A DNA stretch of 64,000 nt from Betaproteobacteria bacterium UKL13-2 (lineage in GTDB: Bacteria > Pseudomonadota > Gammaproteobacteria > Burkholderiales > Usitatibacteraceae). Every line of letters begins with the position of its first letter. Positions within the stretch are counted from its first letter, which is position 1. This document shows positions 25,300-34,576 of the stretch, piece by piece. Location: contig CP012157.1 of the NCBI GenBank assembly GCA_001602455.1, positions 491,733 through 555,732 of the forward strand. Direction: 5' to 3'. The notes beneath the pieces are model-generated. The model did not search any database and was not told the origin of the DNA. It was given only the letters and a program-made list of their open reading frames with translations. A program made the translations under genes and the position numbers.

Positions 25300-26704
25300 C
25301 TGCTGAGAACACGGCCTCAAACCTTGCGCCGTGGCCTGCTTGGGCATCGACGAGAGATACCCTCGCTAGGTGAGCGTCTGCGATCTCTTTCACCACCGCA
25401 AGCCCAAGCCCGGTGCCCTCTGGCGAGTCCACGGTAAGGGTATGTGTGCCACGATAAAAACGTTCCCAAATTCGCGGGCGATCAGCTTCCAGAATGCCAG
25501 GCCCGTTATCCTCAACGAACAACGTCACGCGCTGTTCGGCCAACGTGACGCCAGCCGTAACGGCCCCACCGATGTGGGTATAGCGGATTGCGTTATCAAC
25601 CAAGTTCGTCAGTAATTCACGCAGCAACGATGCATTGCCCGTGATGTGTACCGGCGTCTGCGGGCAATCCGCCCCGAGATCGATTTTGCGGCTTATCGCG
25701 TCCGATAGTCGCTCTTCGACAACGCGGTGCACCAGCGCGGTTACGTCCACTTTCTCAAAAGCGGTCACGGCAGCATGCTCAGCGCGTGTGAGGATGAGTA
25801 ACTGGTCGATGGTGTGCGCACTACGCTGCGCCGCTTGATGGATGTCGGCGAGTGCCTGCTTACGGTCTGCATCATCTTCGCTTCGTAGCGCAAGTTCGGT
25901 GGTTAACTGAAGCCCCGCCAACGGGGTGCGAAGTTGGTGAGCGGCATTATCGATAAAGCGTTGCTGTCGTAAATTTTCAGACTCAACACGCGCCAAGAGC
26001 TGGTTAAAGCCATCAACGAGTGGAAGTAACTCTGCGGGTGCTTGGTTGCCATTGATGGGTTTGAAATCGCTCGGATGGCGTGCAACCAGATCGTCGGAGA
26101 GACGTTTCATCGGTTTGATGCCATGACGTAGCCCCAAGAGCGCGAGCATGACGGTTAGCGGAATGGAAATAAGTTGTAGCGGCAGCAGAGACAGCAGCAT
26201 ATCGCGGGCGAGCGATTCGCGTCGTGCGACCAATTCCGATAGCTGCACCACGACCGGCTCGCCCAACTGCGCTGGGATTGTTGACAGCGCCGCCACACGA
26301 GCCCGTGCGCCGCCTACGATTTGGTCAGTGAAAGCGATCCTGTGCTGTCCTGGCGCAATTGGCATGGCGACATTGCCTCGTGGAAGCGATTTTGCGCCGA
26401 TCAGAAGACCGTTTTTGCTATCGACCCGAAGCTCGTGCGCGGCCGCGTCGTCGTCAATCAACAACACTCGAAGATCGATGCCGAGCTTGATGCCCCCCGT
26501 TTTGTCGTCACGCGCAATGTTTTCCGCTAGTGCGCGAACTTTGGCCTCCAATCCACGATCAAACACCCGCCCAGCGACGCCAATTGCGATCACATAGCTC
26601 AACAGTAAGGAAATCGGCCACGCAAACACGAGCGGTACCAGCATCCAATCTATTAACTCTCGGAGCAGCGAGGTTCGACGGATGCTCGGTGGCCTGCTAC
26701 TCAT
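25295..26704 (-). CDS. TctE/QseC-like sensor histidine kinase
   Basis: The 469-residue inner-membrane kinase has two membrane segments (about 20-45 and 168-192) enclosing a periplasmic sensor of about 120 residues, as in the TctE group. A HAMP-like linker follows. The phosphoacceptor is H256 in DNAAHQLRTPLAGL, with the ATP domain motifs LVDNAIRYTH, VEDNGPGI and GTGLGLAVVKEI. Its gene follows the response regulator by 15 bases, so they form one operon. The last codons and stop lie inside a dispersed repeat, so the natural C-terminus may have been altered. TctE senses tricarboxylates in some species; the ligand here is unknown. Confidence 0.9.
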   Translation of the reverse strand: MSSRPPSIRRTSLLRELIDWMLVPLVFAWPISLLLSYVIAIGVAGRVFDRGLEAKVRALAENIARDDKTGGIKLGIDLRVLLIDDDAAAHELRVDSKNGLLIGAKSLPRGNVAMPIAPGQHRIAFTDQIVGGARARVAALSTIPAQLGEPVVVQLSELVARRESLARDMLLSLLPLQLISIPLTVMLALLGLRHGIKPMKRLSDDLVARHPSDFKPINGNQAPAELLPLVDGFNQLLARVESENLRQQRFIDNAAHQLRTPLAGLQLTTELALRSEDDADRKQALADIHQAAQRSAHTIDQLLILTRAEHAAVTAFEKVDVTALVHRVVEERLSDAISRKIDLGADCPQTPVHITGNASLLRELLTNLVDNAIRYTHIGGAVTAGVTLAEQRVTLFVEDNGPGILEADRPRIWERFYRGTHTLTVDSPEGTGLGLAVVKEIADAHLARVSLVDAQAGHGARFEAVFSAA

Positions 26705-26719
26705 CTTGTGTGTGTGTCC

Positions 26720-27397
26720 TTATGGGGCGTCAATCGATGGGTTGAGACAGTAGCCGACGCCACGAATAGTGCGAATGATGACGCCCGCGGGTTCGAGCTT
26801 TTTGCGGAGGCGATGGATGTAGACCTCAACGGCGTTTGATGTCACATCCTCACCCCACTCAAACAAGAGATCAGTGATGACATCCTTGCTGACGATGCGT
26901 CCGATACGCGTCAAGAATATCTCTAGCAATCCGATTTCTCGAACAGAAAGCTCCATGATCGATTCGCCCAAATATGCGGTGCGCGTGCTCGTATCAAAGC
27001 GAAGCTTGGCGTGGGTAACGATGGGCTGTGACTGTCCTGCCGCCCGGCGAAGCAATGCGCGAACACGCGCATCGAGTTCGCGCAATGAAAAAGGTTTGAC
27101 GAGGTAGTCGTCCGCGCCAAGATTCAAACCTCGCACACGATCTTCAATGCCGTCGAGTGCGGTAAGAATCAAGACAGGAGTGGTGTTCTTGCGTTCCCGG
27201 GCACGTTTCAATACTTGAAAACCATCTAGCCCGGGCAGTCCGATGTCAAGAATCACGAGGTCGAATGATTGCGCAGTCAGTGCGGAGTCTGCGGCGGTAC
27301 CAGTATTGACGTGATCGGTCGCATAGCCAGCTTCTCGCATAGCCCGCGTCAGACCAACGCTGATGGTTGGGTCGTCTTCGGCAATCAGGACGCGCAT
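26720..27397 (-). CDS. OmpR/PhoB-family response regulator, TctD/QseB-like
   Basis: The 225-residue regulator has a receiver domain with D8, D9, phospho-acceptor D51 (LVILDIGLPGLDG) and K101-type lysine in DDYLVKPFSLREL. The C-terminal winged helix (about 130-220) contains ELSVREIGLLEIFL and EVYIHRLRKKLEP, the DNA-recognition segment of OmpR-type regulators. It is the first gene of a two-gene operon with the kinase. The gene starts divergently from nothing: a ComEA-like gene lies upstream on the same strand. Confidence 0.94.
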   Translation of the reverse strand: MRVLIAEDDPTISVGLTRAMREAGYATDHVNTGTAADSALTAQSFDLVILDIGLPGLDGFQVLKRARERKNTTPVLILTALDGIEDRVRGLNLGADDYLVKPFSLRELDARVRALLRRAAGQSQPIVTHAKLRFDTSTRTAYLGESIMELSVREIGLLEIFLTRIGRIVSKDVITDLLFEWGEDVTSNAVEVYIHRLRKKLEPAGVIIRTIRGVGYCLNPSIDAP

Positions 27398-27447
27398 ACG
27401 AGTTCGACGGGTGAGTGGCCGACGCTATTCACCCGAGGGTTAAAGCT

Positions 27448-27798
27448 TTACTTCTTTTGCTTGGCGACGATTTGATCTTTGATCTCGGCGTAAACTTTTT
27501 CAGAGACGATTTTTTTCTTCACCAATTCGTCTTTGCCCACATATGGACGGCCTTTGATAATCTTCTTTGCTGTGACGTCCCCCACACCCTTCAATGTCAT
27601 GAGCGCTTTCTCATCCGCAGTGTTGAGATCAATCAATTCGGTCTTGGGGGCGTCTTTTGCGGTGTCCCTGGGCGCTTCTTTTGCTGCGGCGGGTACAGGT
27701 GCCGAAGGCGCTGCTTTCGGCGCATCAGCCTTTTGTGCAAATGCGGTACCGGCAAGTGCCATCGCAAGTGCGGTAATGAATAGCTTCAGTGTTCTCAT
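27448..27798 (-). CDS. ComEA-like helix-hairpin-helix exported protein
   Basis: The 116-residue protein has a signal peptide (residues 1-21, ...AGTAFA-QK), an Ala/Pro/Lys-rich linker (about 22-53) and a helix-hairpin-helix DNA-binding domain (about 55-110) with LIDLNTADEKAL and LKGVGDVTAKKIIKGRPY. ComEA proteins bind incoming DNA in the periplasm during natural transformation. Many betaproteobacteria carry such small secreted HhH proteins whose role in uptake has not been tested. The start is clear from the signal peptide. It is co-oriented with the TctD-like operon but separated by 50 bases. Confidence 0.85.
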   Translation of the reverse strand: MRTLKLFITALAMALAGTAFAQKADAPKAAPSAPVPAAAKEAPRDTAKDAPKTELIDLNTADEKALMTLKGVGDVTAKKIIKGRPYVGKDELVKKKIVSEKVYAEIKDQIVAKQKK

Positions 27799-27851
27799 CT
27801 CATTTACCTCATTGGTCAGGATTGGCGAATGGTGCGTGGCGAGTGTCCGGC

Positions 27852-27913
27852 GAGCTTGAGTATTTCATTGGTTGCTCGCTTTCGAACGCGCCCCAATGGA
27901 ATGTTCAGGCTAG
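27852..27913. repeat. Minimal CTAG-family element, end-to-end
   Basis: Two ends face each other with almost no core: a left-like GAGCTTGAGTATTTCATTGG and the extended right end TTCGAACGCGCCCCAATGGAATGTTCAGGCTAG (27881-27913). It looks like a deletion derivative. Confidence 0.55.
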
Positions 27914-28116
27914 GTCATGCAGCAAGGAGCCATCATTACAGCACAAGTCGCGTGCTGTGGCGGTGATCGAAAGTGCGGCACGAGGGGGAAAGTTGTTGTG
28001 CAACATTAAATCCAATGCCCGAAAATCGGCGCCGCAAAATTCTTGAACCGATAACATGCTAACCAGGCACCTTGACTTTGATCGGGGTGACGACCCGCGG
28101 GTTCGCGAGAATCCAC

Positions 28117-29340
28117 TTACAGCTTGATCGCCGCAATCGCCTTTTGCGCGGCGTCAGCAGACGTAAAACGATCGCCTGGTTCTTTGGCCAACAAGCGACG
28201 TATCACCGACTGGAAGGGGGCGAACTTTTCAGGCAGTGTAGGTACAGCCGCGTTGACGTGCATGGCCATGATTTCAACCGATGTCGGGGCCAAATATGGT
28301 GGCCGCCCCGTGAGCGTTTCAAATAACAAAATCCCCAGTGCATAGAGATCGCTCCGTGCGTCGAGCGGGCTGGCGGTCGCCTGTTCGGGGCTCATATAGT
28401 AGGGGGTGCCAAGCGCAATGTTGTTTTGGGTAAGCGCCAAGCCCGAGCCGATTTGTTTGGCAATTCCAAAATCAGCCAATACGGCTTCACCCGTCATGCG
28501 CATCAAGATGTTTGCAGGCTTCAAATCGCGGTGAATGATTCCCGCCGCGTGGATGGCGCCGAGTGCAGCCGCGATTTGTGCGGCATATTTCTGCGCCCGC
28601 TGTGGTGCCATACCCGCTTCGATATCTAGCCTCAAATCGCCACCAGGCAGGTACTCCATCCCGATGAAGAGATGGTTTTCGACCAGCCCGTGCTCGAACA
28701 CCCGCGCAACATTCGGATGGGAGATCCGAACCAACATCGAATACTCGGTGAGAAAGCGATTGATGACATCGCGTTGCTCGCTCGACTGGTCGGGTAGCCG
28801 AACCAGTTTCAGCGCGTGTTGTTCGCCGCTATGAACGTGTTTTGCGAGCAAAACTTTCGAGCTTGCACCCTCGCCGAGGGTTCGAATGGTTTCGTATCCT
28901 GGCACAGTGAAGGCAGAACCGCTAGAGGTCTTGAGGCTTTGGCCAACGGCGGCGTGCATGCCAGTACGATGCAAACGGTCTGCAAGCCGGGAGGTCACCG
29001 CTTCGCCAAGCTCGGCGCTTGTAAAAGGTTTGATCAGAAAGTCACACGCCCCCACGTTCATCGCTCGCTTAAACAGAGCGCGGTCGTCGGTGCTCGAAAT
29101 GAAGATCACTTCAGGCTGGCCAAGCGTTGGTGTCATTCGAACTGAGCGAATGAAGCTGAAGCCATCCATACCGGGCATGTTCACGTCAGTAAGAATCATA
29201 TCGAACATCCGAGAACGAATGAGGGCAAGCGCGTCTTCCCCGCTCGGAGCAACGGTAACCTCGAATTGACGGGCGCGCAGCGTCCGCGCGATGACCTCGC
29301 GAACGATTTCGTCATCTTCAACCACTAGTACGCTATTCAC
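28117..29340 (-). CDS. Response regulator receiver fused to a Ser/Thr protein kinase
   Basis: The 407-residue soluble protein joins a receiver domain (about 1-120; phospho-acceptor D52 in ILTDVNMPGMDG, lysine in FLIKPF) to a Hanks-type kinase (about 147-406). The kinase has a glycine loop GEGASSKV, ATP lysine K178, the catalytic loop HRDLKPAN (D272), DFG (D290) and APE-like SPEQA, so it should be active. No membrane segment or PASTA domain is present, unlike typical PknB proteins. A histidine kinase could therefore control serine/threonine phosphorylation. No adjacent histidine kinase, phosphatase or substrate identifies the pathway. Confidence 0.92.
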   Translation of the reverse strand: MNSVLVVEDDEIVREVIARTLRARQFEVTVAPSGEDALALIRSRMFDMILTDVNMPGMDGFSFIRSVRMTPTLGQPEVIFISSTDDRALFKRAMNVGACDFLIKPFTSAELGEAVTSRLADRLHRTGMHAAVGQSLKTSSGSAFTVPGYETIRTLGEGASSKVLLAKHVHSGEQHALKLVRLPDQSSEQRDVINRFLTEYSMLVRISHPNVARVFEHGLVENHLFIGMEYLPGGDLRLDIEAGMAPQRAQKYAAQIAAALGAIHAAGIIHRDLKPANILMRMTGEAVLADFGIAKQIGSGLALTQNNIALGTPYYMSPEQATASPLDARSDLYALGILLFETLTGRPPYLAPTSVEIMAMHVNAAVPTLPEKFAPFQSVIRRLLAKEPGDRFTSADAAQKAIAAIKL

Positions 29341-29401
29341 TCTTCTGGGTTCTCAAATGCGGCGGATAACCTATGATATATGTGGAAGCGCACAAATAAA
29401 C

Positions 29402-29432
29402 AAAAAGGGCCAGCTTTCGCTGGCCCTTTTTT
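29402..29432. terminator. Bidirectional terminator between groEL and the receiver-kinase gene
   Basis: A 13-bp stem AAAAAGGGCCAGC/GCTGGCCCTTTTT with a TTTC loop. It lies 105 bases after the groEL stop on the minus strand and upstream of the kinase start. Confidence 0.92.
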
Positions 29433-29536
29433 GCACTGGATCCCTGCCCGGCGCAACCCTTGAGGTTGTTCGCGGGGATGACACAGCCGTTTCCAATCGC
29501 GGCGAGGCTACGCCTCTTGCTCTTGGACGGCGTATG

Positions 29537-31207
<1,671 letters not shown>

Positions 31208-31288
31208 TCAATGTTGAATTGGGTGCCGGAAAAACCGGCAAATTCGAAGCGGGATCGGCGCCGGTTCGTAGTGAAAGGAAAGCAAGTA

Positions 31289-31386
31289 TTTCGGTTCGAG
31301 ACATGGCGCACGGAGATTTTTGAAGCGACGTGTACTTGAAGTACACGAGCAAGAAAATCAAGCAGTAACGCCGTATCGGGCCGAAA
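31289..31386. repeat. 98-bp symmetrical element between groES and groEL
   Basis: The two halves are imperfect inverted copies: TTTCGGTTCGAGACATGGCG at the left and its near-complement CGCCGTATCGGGCCGAAA at the right. The centre holds a perfect 17-bp hairpin (GTGTACTT-G-AAGTACAC, 31330-31346) exactly at the midpoint. The element lies inside the groES-groEL transcript and could form a large hairpin. Confidence 0.8.
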
Positions 31387-31395
31387 GACGCCGCT

Positions 31396-31686
31396 TTACT
31401 TCGCTACGACGGCCATGATGTCTTCCTCGCGCATTACCAAAAGCTCTTCGCCGTCAACCTTGACGGTGGTGCCGGAGTACTTGCCGAACAAAATCTTGTC
31501 GCCGACTTTGACGTCAACGGGTGAGACTTTGCCGTCTTCGTTTTTCTTGCCCGGGCCAATGGCGAGGACTTCGCCTTGGTCCGGCTTCTCGGCAGCCGTA
31601 TCAGGGATCACGATGCCGGAAGCAGTCTTCCGCTCTTCTTCAAGGCGCTTGACGATCACGCGATCGTGCAGGGGACGTAATTTCAT
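31396..31686 (-). CDS. groES: Co-chaperonin GroES
   Basis: GroES caps the GroEL ring as a heptamer. The 96-residue protein starts [20 protein letters not shown], has the mobile loop (about 17-32, [11 protein letters not shown]) and ends in the beta-strand EEDIMAVVA typical of the family. It is the promoter-proximal gene of the operon, 126 bases after an exact CIRCE operator. A good GGAGTG ribosome-binding site precedes the start. Confidence 0.98.
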   Translation of the reverse strand: MKLRPLHDRVIVKRLEEERKTASGIVIPDTAAEKPDQGEVLAIGPGKKNEDGKVSPVDVKVGDKILFGKYSGTTVKVDGEELLVMREEDIMAVVAK

Positions 31687-31811
31687 AACTCACTCCTAGT
31701 GGTTGGTTGAAACAAAAACAAATCCGGTATGGAACAGCTTGTCAGCAATGCAGACTGCCGACCTTGGAAACTGGTGGGCGCTTTCAAAAGCGGCGAAACC
31801 ACAGGTTTCCG

Positions 31812-31838
31812 TTAGCACTCATCCGTGTGGAGTGCTAA
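31812..31838 (-). promoter_or_regulatory. CIRCE operator (HrcA box)
   Basis: A perfect match to the CIRCE consensus: TTAGCACTC, nine spacer bases, GAGTGCTAA. HrcA binds this sequence and represses groESL in the absence of heat stress. hrcA itself is not in the window. Confidence 0.95.
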
Positions 31839-31865
31839 TTATAAGGTCGAAGCGGAGAAAATCAA
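31838..31865 (-). promoter_or_regulatory. groES promoter, sigma-70 type
   Basis: On the minus strand TTGATT (31865-31860) and TATAAT (31843-31838) are 16 bases apart. The -10 box abuts the CIRCE operator, so HrcA would block transcription initiation. Confidence 0.8.
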
Positions 31866-31939
31866 GCCAGCCGTCGCGAATTCGAACCCAAATAGGTGGG
31901 GTATGCCGAAAATCCTGCGCCGATCTGCGGCGTGGCGTT

Positions 31940-32584
31940 CTATTGCACCAGCTTGCGACTGCGTCCGAATGGATACACCAAACGACGTGGCGTACGGAGG
32001 CGATAGGTTTCCAACACCGGTTGGGTGGTTAGCGGGCAGGTTGGGTTGCGATAGCCGCCCGGCTCAAGCGTCTCATCATCCGCGACTTCACTCCACATGC
32101 CCCCGCGCACGGGCCGGAACGTCCATTGGATATAGCCTGCCCGGCTCGCCGCGTCGATCAAGTCGCTGCCCTCTGGAACATCGGCGACAAACGTCGCCTC
32201 GCCGTCAATATCAATCGCCGATATGCCGAAGGCGGTCATCCCCATATTAGTTTCATACGTCAGCGCCCCCACGCGCCCGAAGGGTTTGGCTTCAAGTCGC
32301 TCAAGATTCCACGCGCCCAACTCCCACGCCGTTTCGAGTGCATCAAACTCAATATCGTCGAATTGATCCCAGCGCATGTTCACTTGAAGTGCACTCGAGG
32401 GCACAGACTGGTAGGCGACTGCATCGCCTTCTTCAGCCAGTTTCACTTCGACAAAGCCGTGCCAGTGAAGTGTCAGCACTGTTGGCGTATTGGCATGCGG
32501 AACGGCCGCAAGAGATACCGCGACGAGCGGAAGACGATTAGCAATCAATTGTGATTCAACGAGATCAAGCAGTTTTGTCGCCAC
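31940..32584 (-). CDS. Hypothetical protein
   Basis: I do not recognise the family. The 215-residue product is acidic, lacks a signal peptide or membrane segment, and has short motifs such as LTLHWHGFVEVKLAEEGD and FRPVRGGMWSE. I chose the GTG at 32584 because an excellent GGAGGT ribosome-binding site lies six bases upstream; a longer frame exists from a TTG at 32611. The gene is alone between the groES promoter and a stretch without genes. Confidence 0.65.
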   Translation of the reverse strand: MATKLLDLVESQLIANRLPLVAVSLAAVPHANTPTVLTLHWHGFVEVKLAEEGDAVAYQSVPSSALQVNMRWDQFDDIEFDALETAWELGAWNLERLEAKPFGRVGALTYETNMGMTAFGISAIDIDGEATFVADVPEGSDLIDAASRAGYIQWTFRPVRGGMWSEVADDETLEPGGYRNPTCPLTTQPVLETYRLRTPRRLVYPFGRSRKLVQ

Positions 32585-32956
32585 GTCAGCACCTCCATCG
32601 ATAAGAAACAATAAAACGACGGCGGTTGGTGTAATCCCGCGAAAAGCGCTTTGATTAGTGCGTTATTCCTTTTTTGAGAAAAGTGGATTGCGCCGCGCCG
32701 TTGAGAGGCGCCAAACGTTAGCGCCGTGCGGTCGGCATCGCGAAGATGATCCGGCGAGCCAACAATACTGCGCCCCCTGTTCGGCTGGCGTTGTGGGGAT
32801 TACCCCCGAATTTGCGGGGCGGCGCGTGCTGAGTGAGATGGTGAGATGGCGCTGCACGCAATCCTTTGCTCCTGTAATGCAGAATAATTGATTGCCTATT
32901 CATAAAAAATTGCGCCTCACCGGCACAGTTATTTTATTCTACTGATCGTATTCAAA
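32585..32956. other. Gene-poor spacer
   Basis: No supported gene, RNA or repeat was seen. Composition becomes AT-rich towards 32880-32950, at the boundary of the foreign-looking pair that follows. Confidence 0.5.
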
Positions 32957-33337
32957 TTATTTTATATAGGTTTCATAGTTAAGGTTGTTTAACCTCACTC
33001 CGATTCCTCTTTTTAATATTTCTTGTAAAGTATAACCTCGAGGCCTCGGGTTGCCTTCGGCTTCATGAGCGAGCTGCCTATCAACGATCTTGTAGCTATA
33101 GGCTGGCGACAACCCGTCGAAGGAATTACAATCAAAATTATCGGGTTCAGCAATACTTATTTTGCTTACTATTCGATAGTTTCCCGTTTCATGTACATCT
33201 AATTTGCTCTTCCAAGAAATGTCTAAGGAGTTATACCAAGCACCAAAGCTGCCTACAAAAACTTCCGCATCCTCAAAGTCTTGTAAAACAGGTAAGGCAT
33301 CTTGGAAAATTCGCAAAGTAATAATTAAACTTAGCAT
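32957..33337 (-). CDS. Hypothetical protein, AT-rich gene pair (downstream gene)
   Basis: The 126-residue product has no recognised domain. Its gene is clearly richer in A+T than its neighbours and uses many AT-ending codons, suggesting recent acquisition. The ATG overlaps the end of the upstream gene by seven bases, so the two are translationally coupled. No signal peptide or membrane segment is evident. A toxin, immunity or defence role would be plausible for such a pair but nothing in the sequence proves it. Confidence 0.6.
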   Translation of the reverse strand: MLSLIITLRIFQDALPVLQDFEDAEVFVGSFGAWYNSLDISWKSKLDVHETGNYRIVSKISIAEPDNFDCNSFDGLSPAYSYKIVDRQLAHEAEGNPRPRGYTLQEILKRGIGVRLNNLNYETYIK

Positions 33338-33819
33338 TGCTTTTGTTCGAAGGCAAAAAGAGCCATACCATTTACCATTTTCGCCTTGGTAGGCGATGCA
33401 ATCACCTGCTCTGTAGGGGGGGCTTTAGCATAACGTGGCAATTTTGGTGGTTTTACCGTAGTGTTGGCCGTTTCTATTTTGTTCAAAAAATTCTTCAACA
33501 ACTTTTCCCTCGTTTTGAGGTCTTTGTCAGAGAAATTTAGGCTTTTCCACTTCTCAATATCAGCCCCGGAATTAATGATATGGGTAACTTTGTTGAGTAT
33601 TTCCGCCTGCAACTCGCCACATTCCCATTGTGCTTTGGCTAGAGCGAAATAAAAAGAGTAGATATCTTTGTGCTCTTCTATAGTCCCATCAAATTTTGCT
33701 TGTTGAAGAATTTTTCCAGTTATCCAATCAACCGAAAAGCCGTGATTGTAGTCGTCCATAAATTCAACATAAGTCGATAGGAATGTTTGGTTTTTTTCAA
33801 GTTTTGTCTCTATCAACAT
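33331..33819 (-). CDS. Hypothetical protein, AT-rich gene pair (upstream gene)
   Basis: This 162-residue, mostly helical protein has segments such as DIYSFYFALAKAQWECGEL and SGADIEKWKSL, followed by a lysine-rich region. That pattern resembles a common family of uncharacterised small bacterial proteins, some next to toxin genes, but I cannot name it. AT-rich composition matches the downstream gene and contrasts with the rest of the window. No clear ribosome-binding site is visible before the ATG. Confidence 0.6.
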   Translation of the reverse strand: MLIETKLEKNQTFLSTYVEFMDDYNHGFSVDWITGKILQQAKFDGTIEEHKDIYSFYFALAKAQWECGELQAEILNKVTHIINSGADIEKWKSLNFSDKDLKTREKLLKNFLNKIETANTTVKPPKLPRYAKAPPTEQVIASPTKAKMVNGMALFAFEQKQC

Positions 33820-34114
33820 ATGTCAAATTGCAGTTTATTTGTCGAAAAGATATTTTTTGACCAGTTTGGTTGATGGCGGTTCAGCGGAAATGATAATCCA
33901 TACCCAATGGATCAGACTTTAGGGGCAGTAGTCGTCAACACAGATCCCTCTGCGATACTACGCTTTGTAAATCAACGGATCATCGCCGACAACTGCCCGC
34001 AGCCACTTCGACGGCCTTTCAGGTAGGGTGCAAGCCTTGAATAGATTACGCCTGCCCCTACCTTATCGCCACCCCGCGAGGGTAGCCGATATCTAAAAAA
34101 TTTTAGGCGTCTAT

Positions 34115-34438
34115 GTGGATTACTATGTTGAGGTCCCGCAGAATTCGAGTTACGAAAACGACCCCTCGCTAACGTCTGTCTTTAAAATTCATATGCAACG
34201 ATTGCGCCCCATTCCTCTGATCACTGTCGGCATTCTCATATTTTTAGGCGGATTTTTATATGATGTGTTGTTTGCAGGAATACCTTATCAAGATCCTACG
34301 CCAGAATTGTCTGCCGCGTACCGATACCATGCGCGAATCGCGTCGGTGTTGTGCTGGGCTGGGCTCAGTGTATTTGGTTTGGGGTTAGTGGCCGCGATCA
34401 CGCAGTTTGTTCGTCATTCGAGAGCCAAAAAACGCTAA
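34115..34438 (+). CDS. Small membrane protein, hypothetical
   Basis: The 107-residue frame starts at GTG (34115); an internal ATG at 34192 is an alternative. Two hydrophobic segments (about 32-52 and 75-98) suggest a two-pass inner-membrane protein with a basic C-terminus (RHSRAKKR). No family is recognised. It stands alone, convergent with the TonB receptor gene. Confidence 0.5.
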   Translation: MDYYVEVPQNSSYENDPSLTSVFKIHMQRLRPIPLITVGILIFLGGFLYDVLFAGIPYQDPTPELSAAYRYHARIASVLCWAGLSVFGLGLVAAITQFVRHSRAKKR

Positions 34439-34491
34439 ACACCGCATACACAATAGAAATTTGTATGTAGAGGACTACTCTACCTGGTGCG

Positions 34492-34568
34492 CTCGGTTTA
34501 AACCGAGCTGATCGTTGGCGTAGCGTGACCCACCACCCCGTGCTGAGCGACAAGGTGGTGGATGGGTC
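34492..34568. terminator. Palindrome and terminator-like inverted repeat
   Basis: A perfect 16-bp palindrome CTCGGTTTAAACCGAG (34492-34507) is followed by an inverted repeat (GACCCACCACC at 34527 and GGTGGTGGATGGGTC at 34554). The second could end the TonB receptor transcript (stop at 34577), but no long U-tract is present. Confidence 0.4.
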
Positions 34569-34576
34569 GTCAGACC

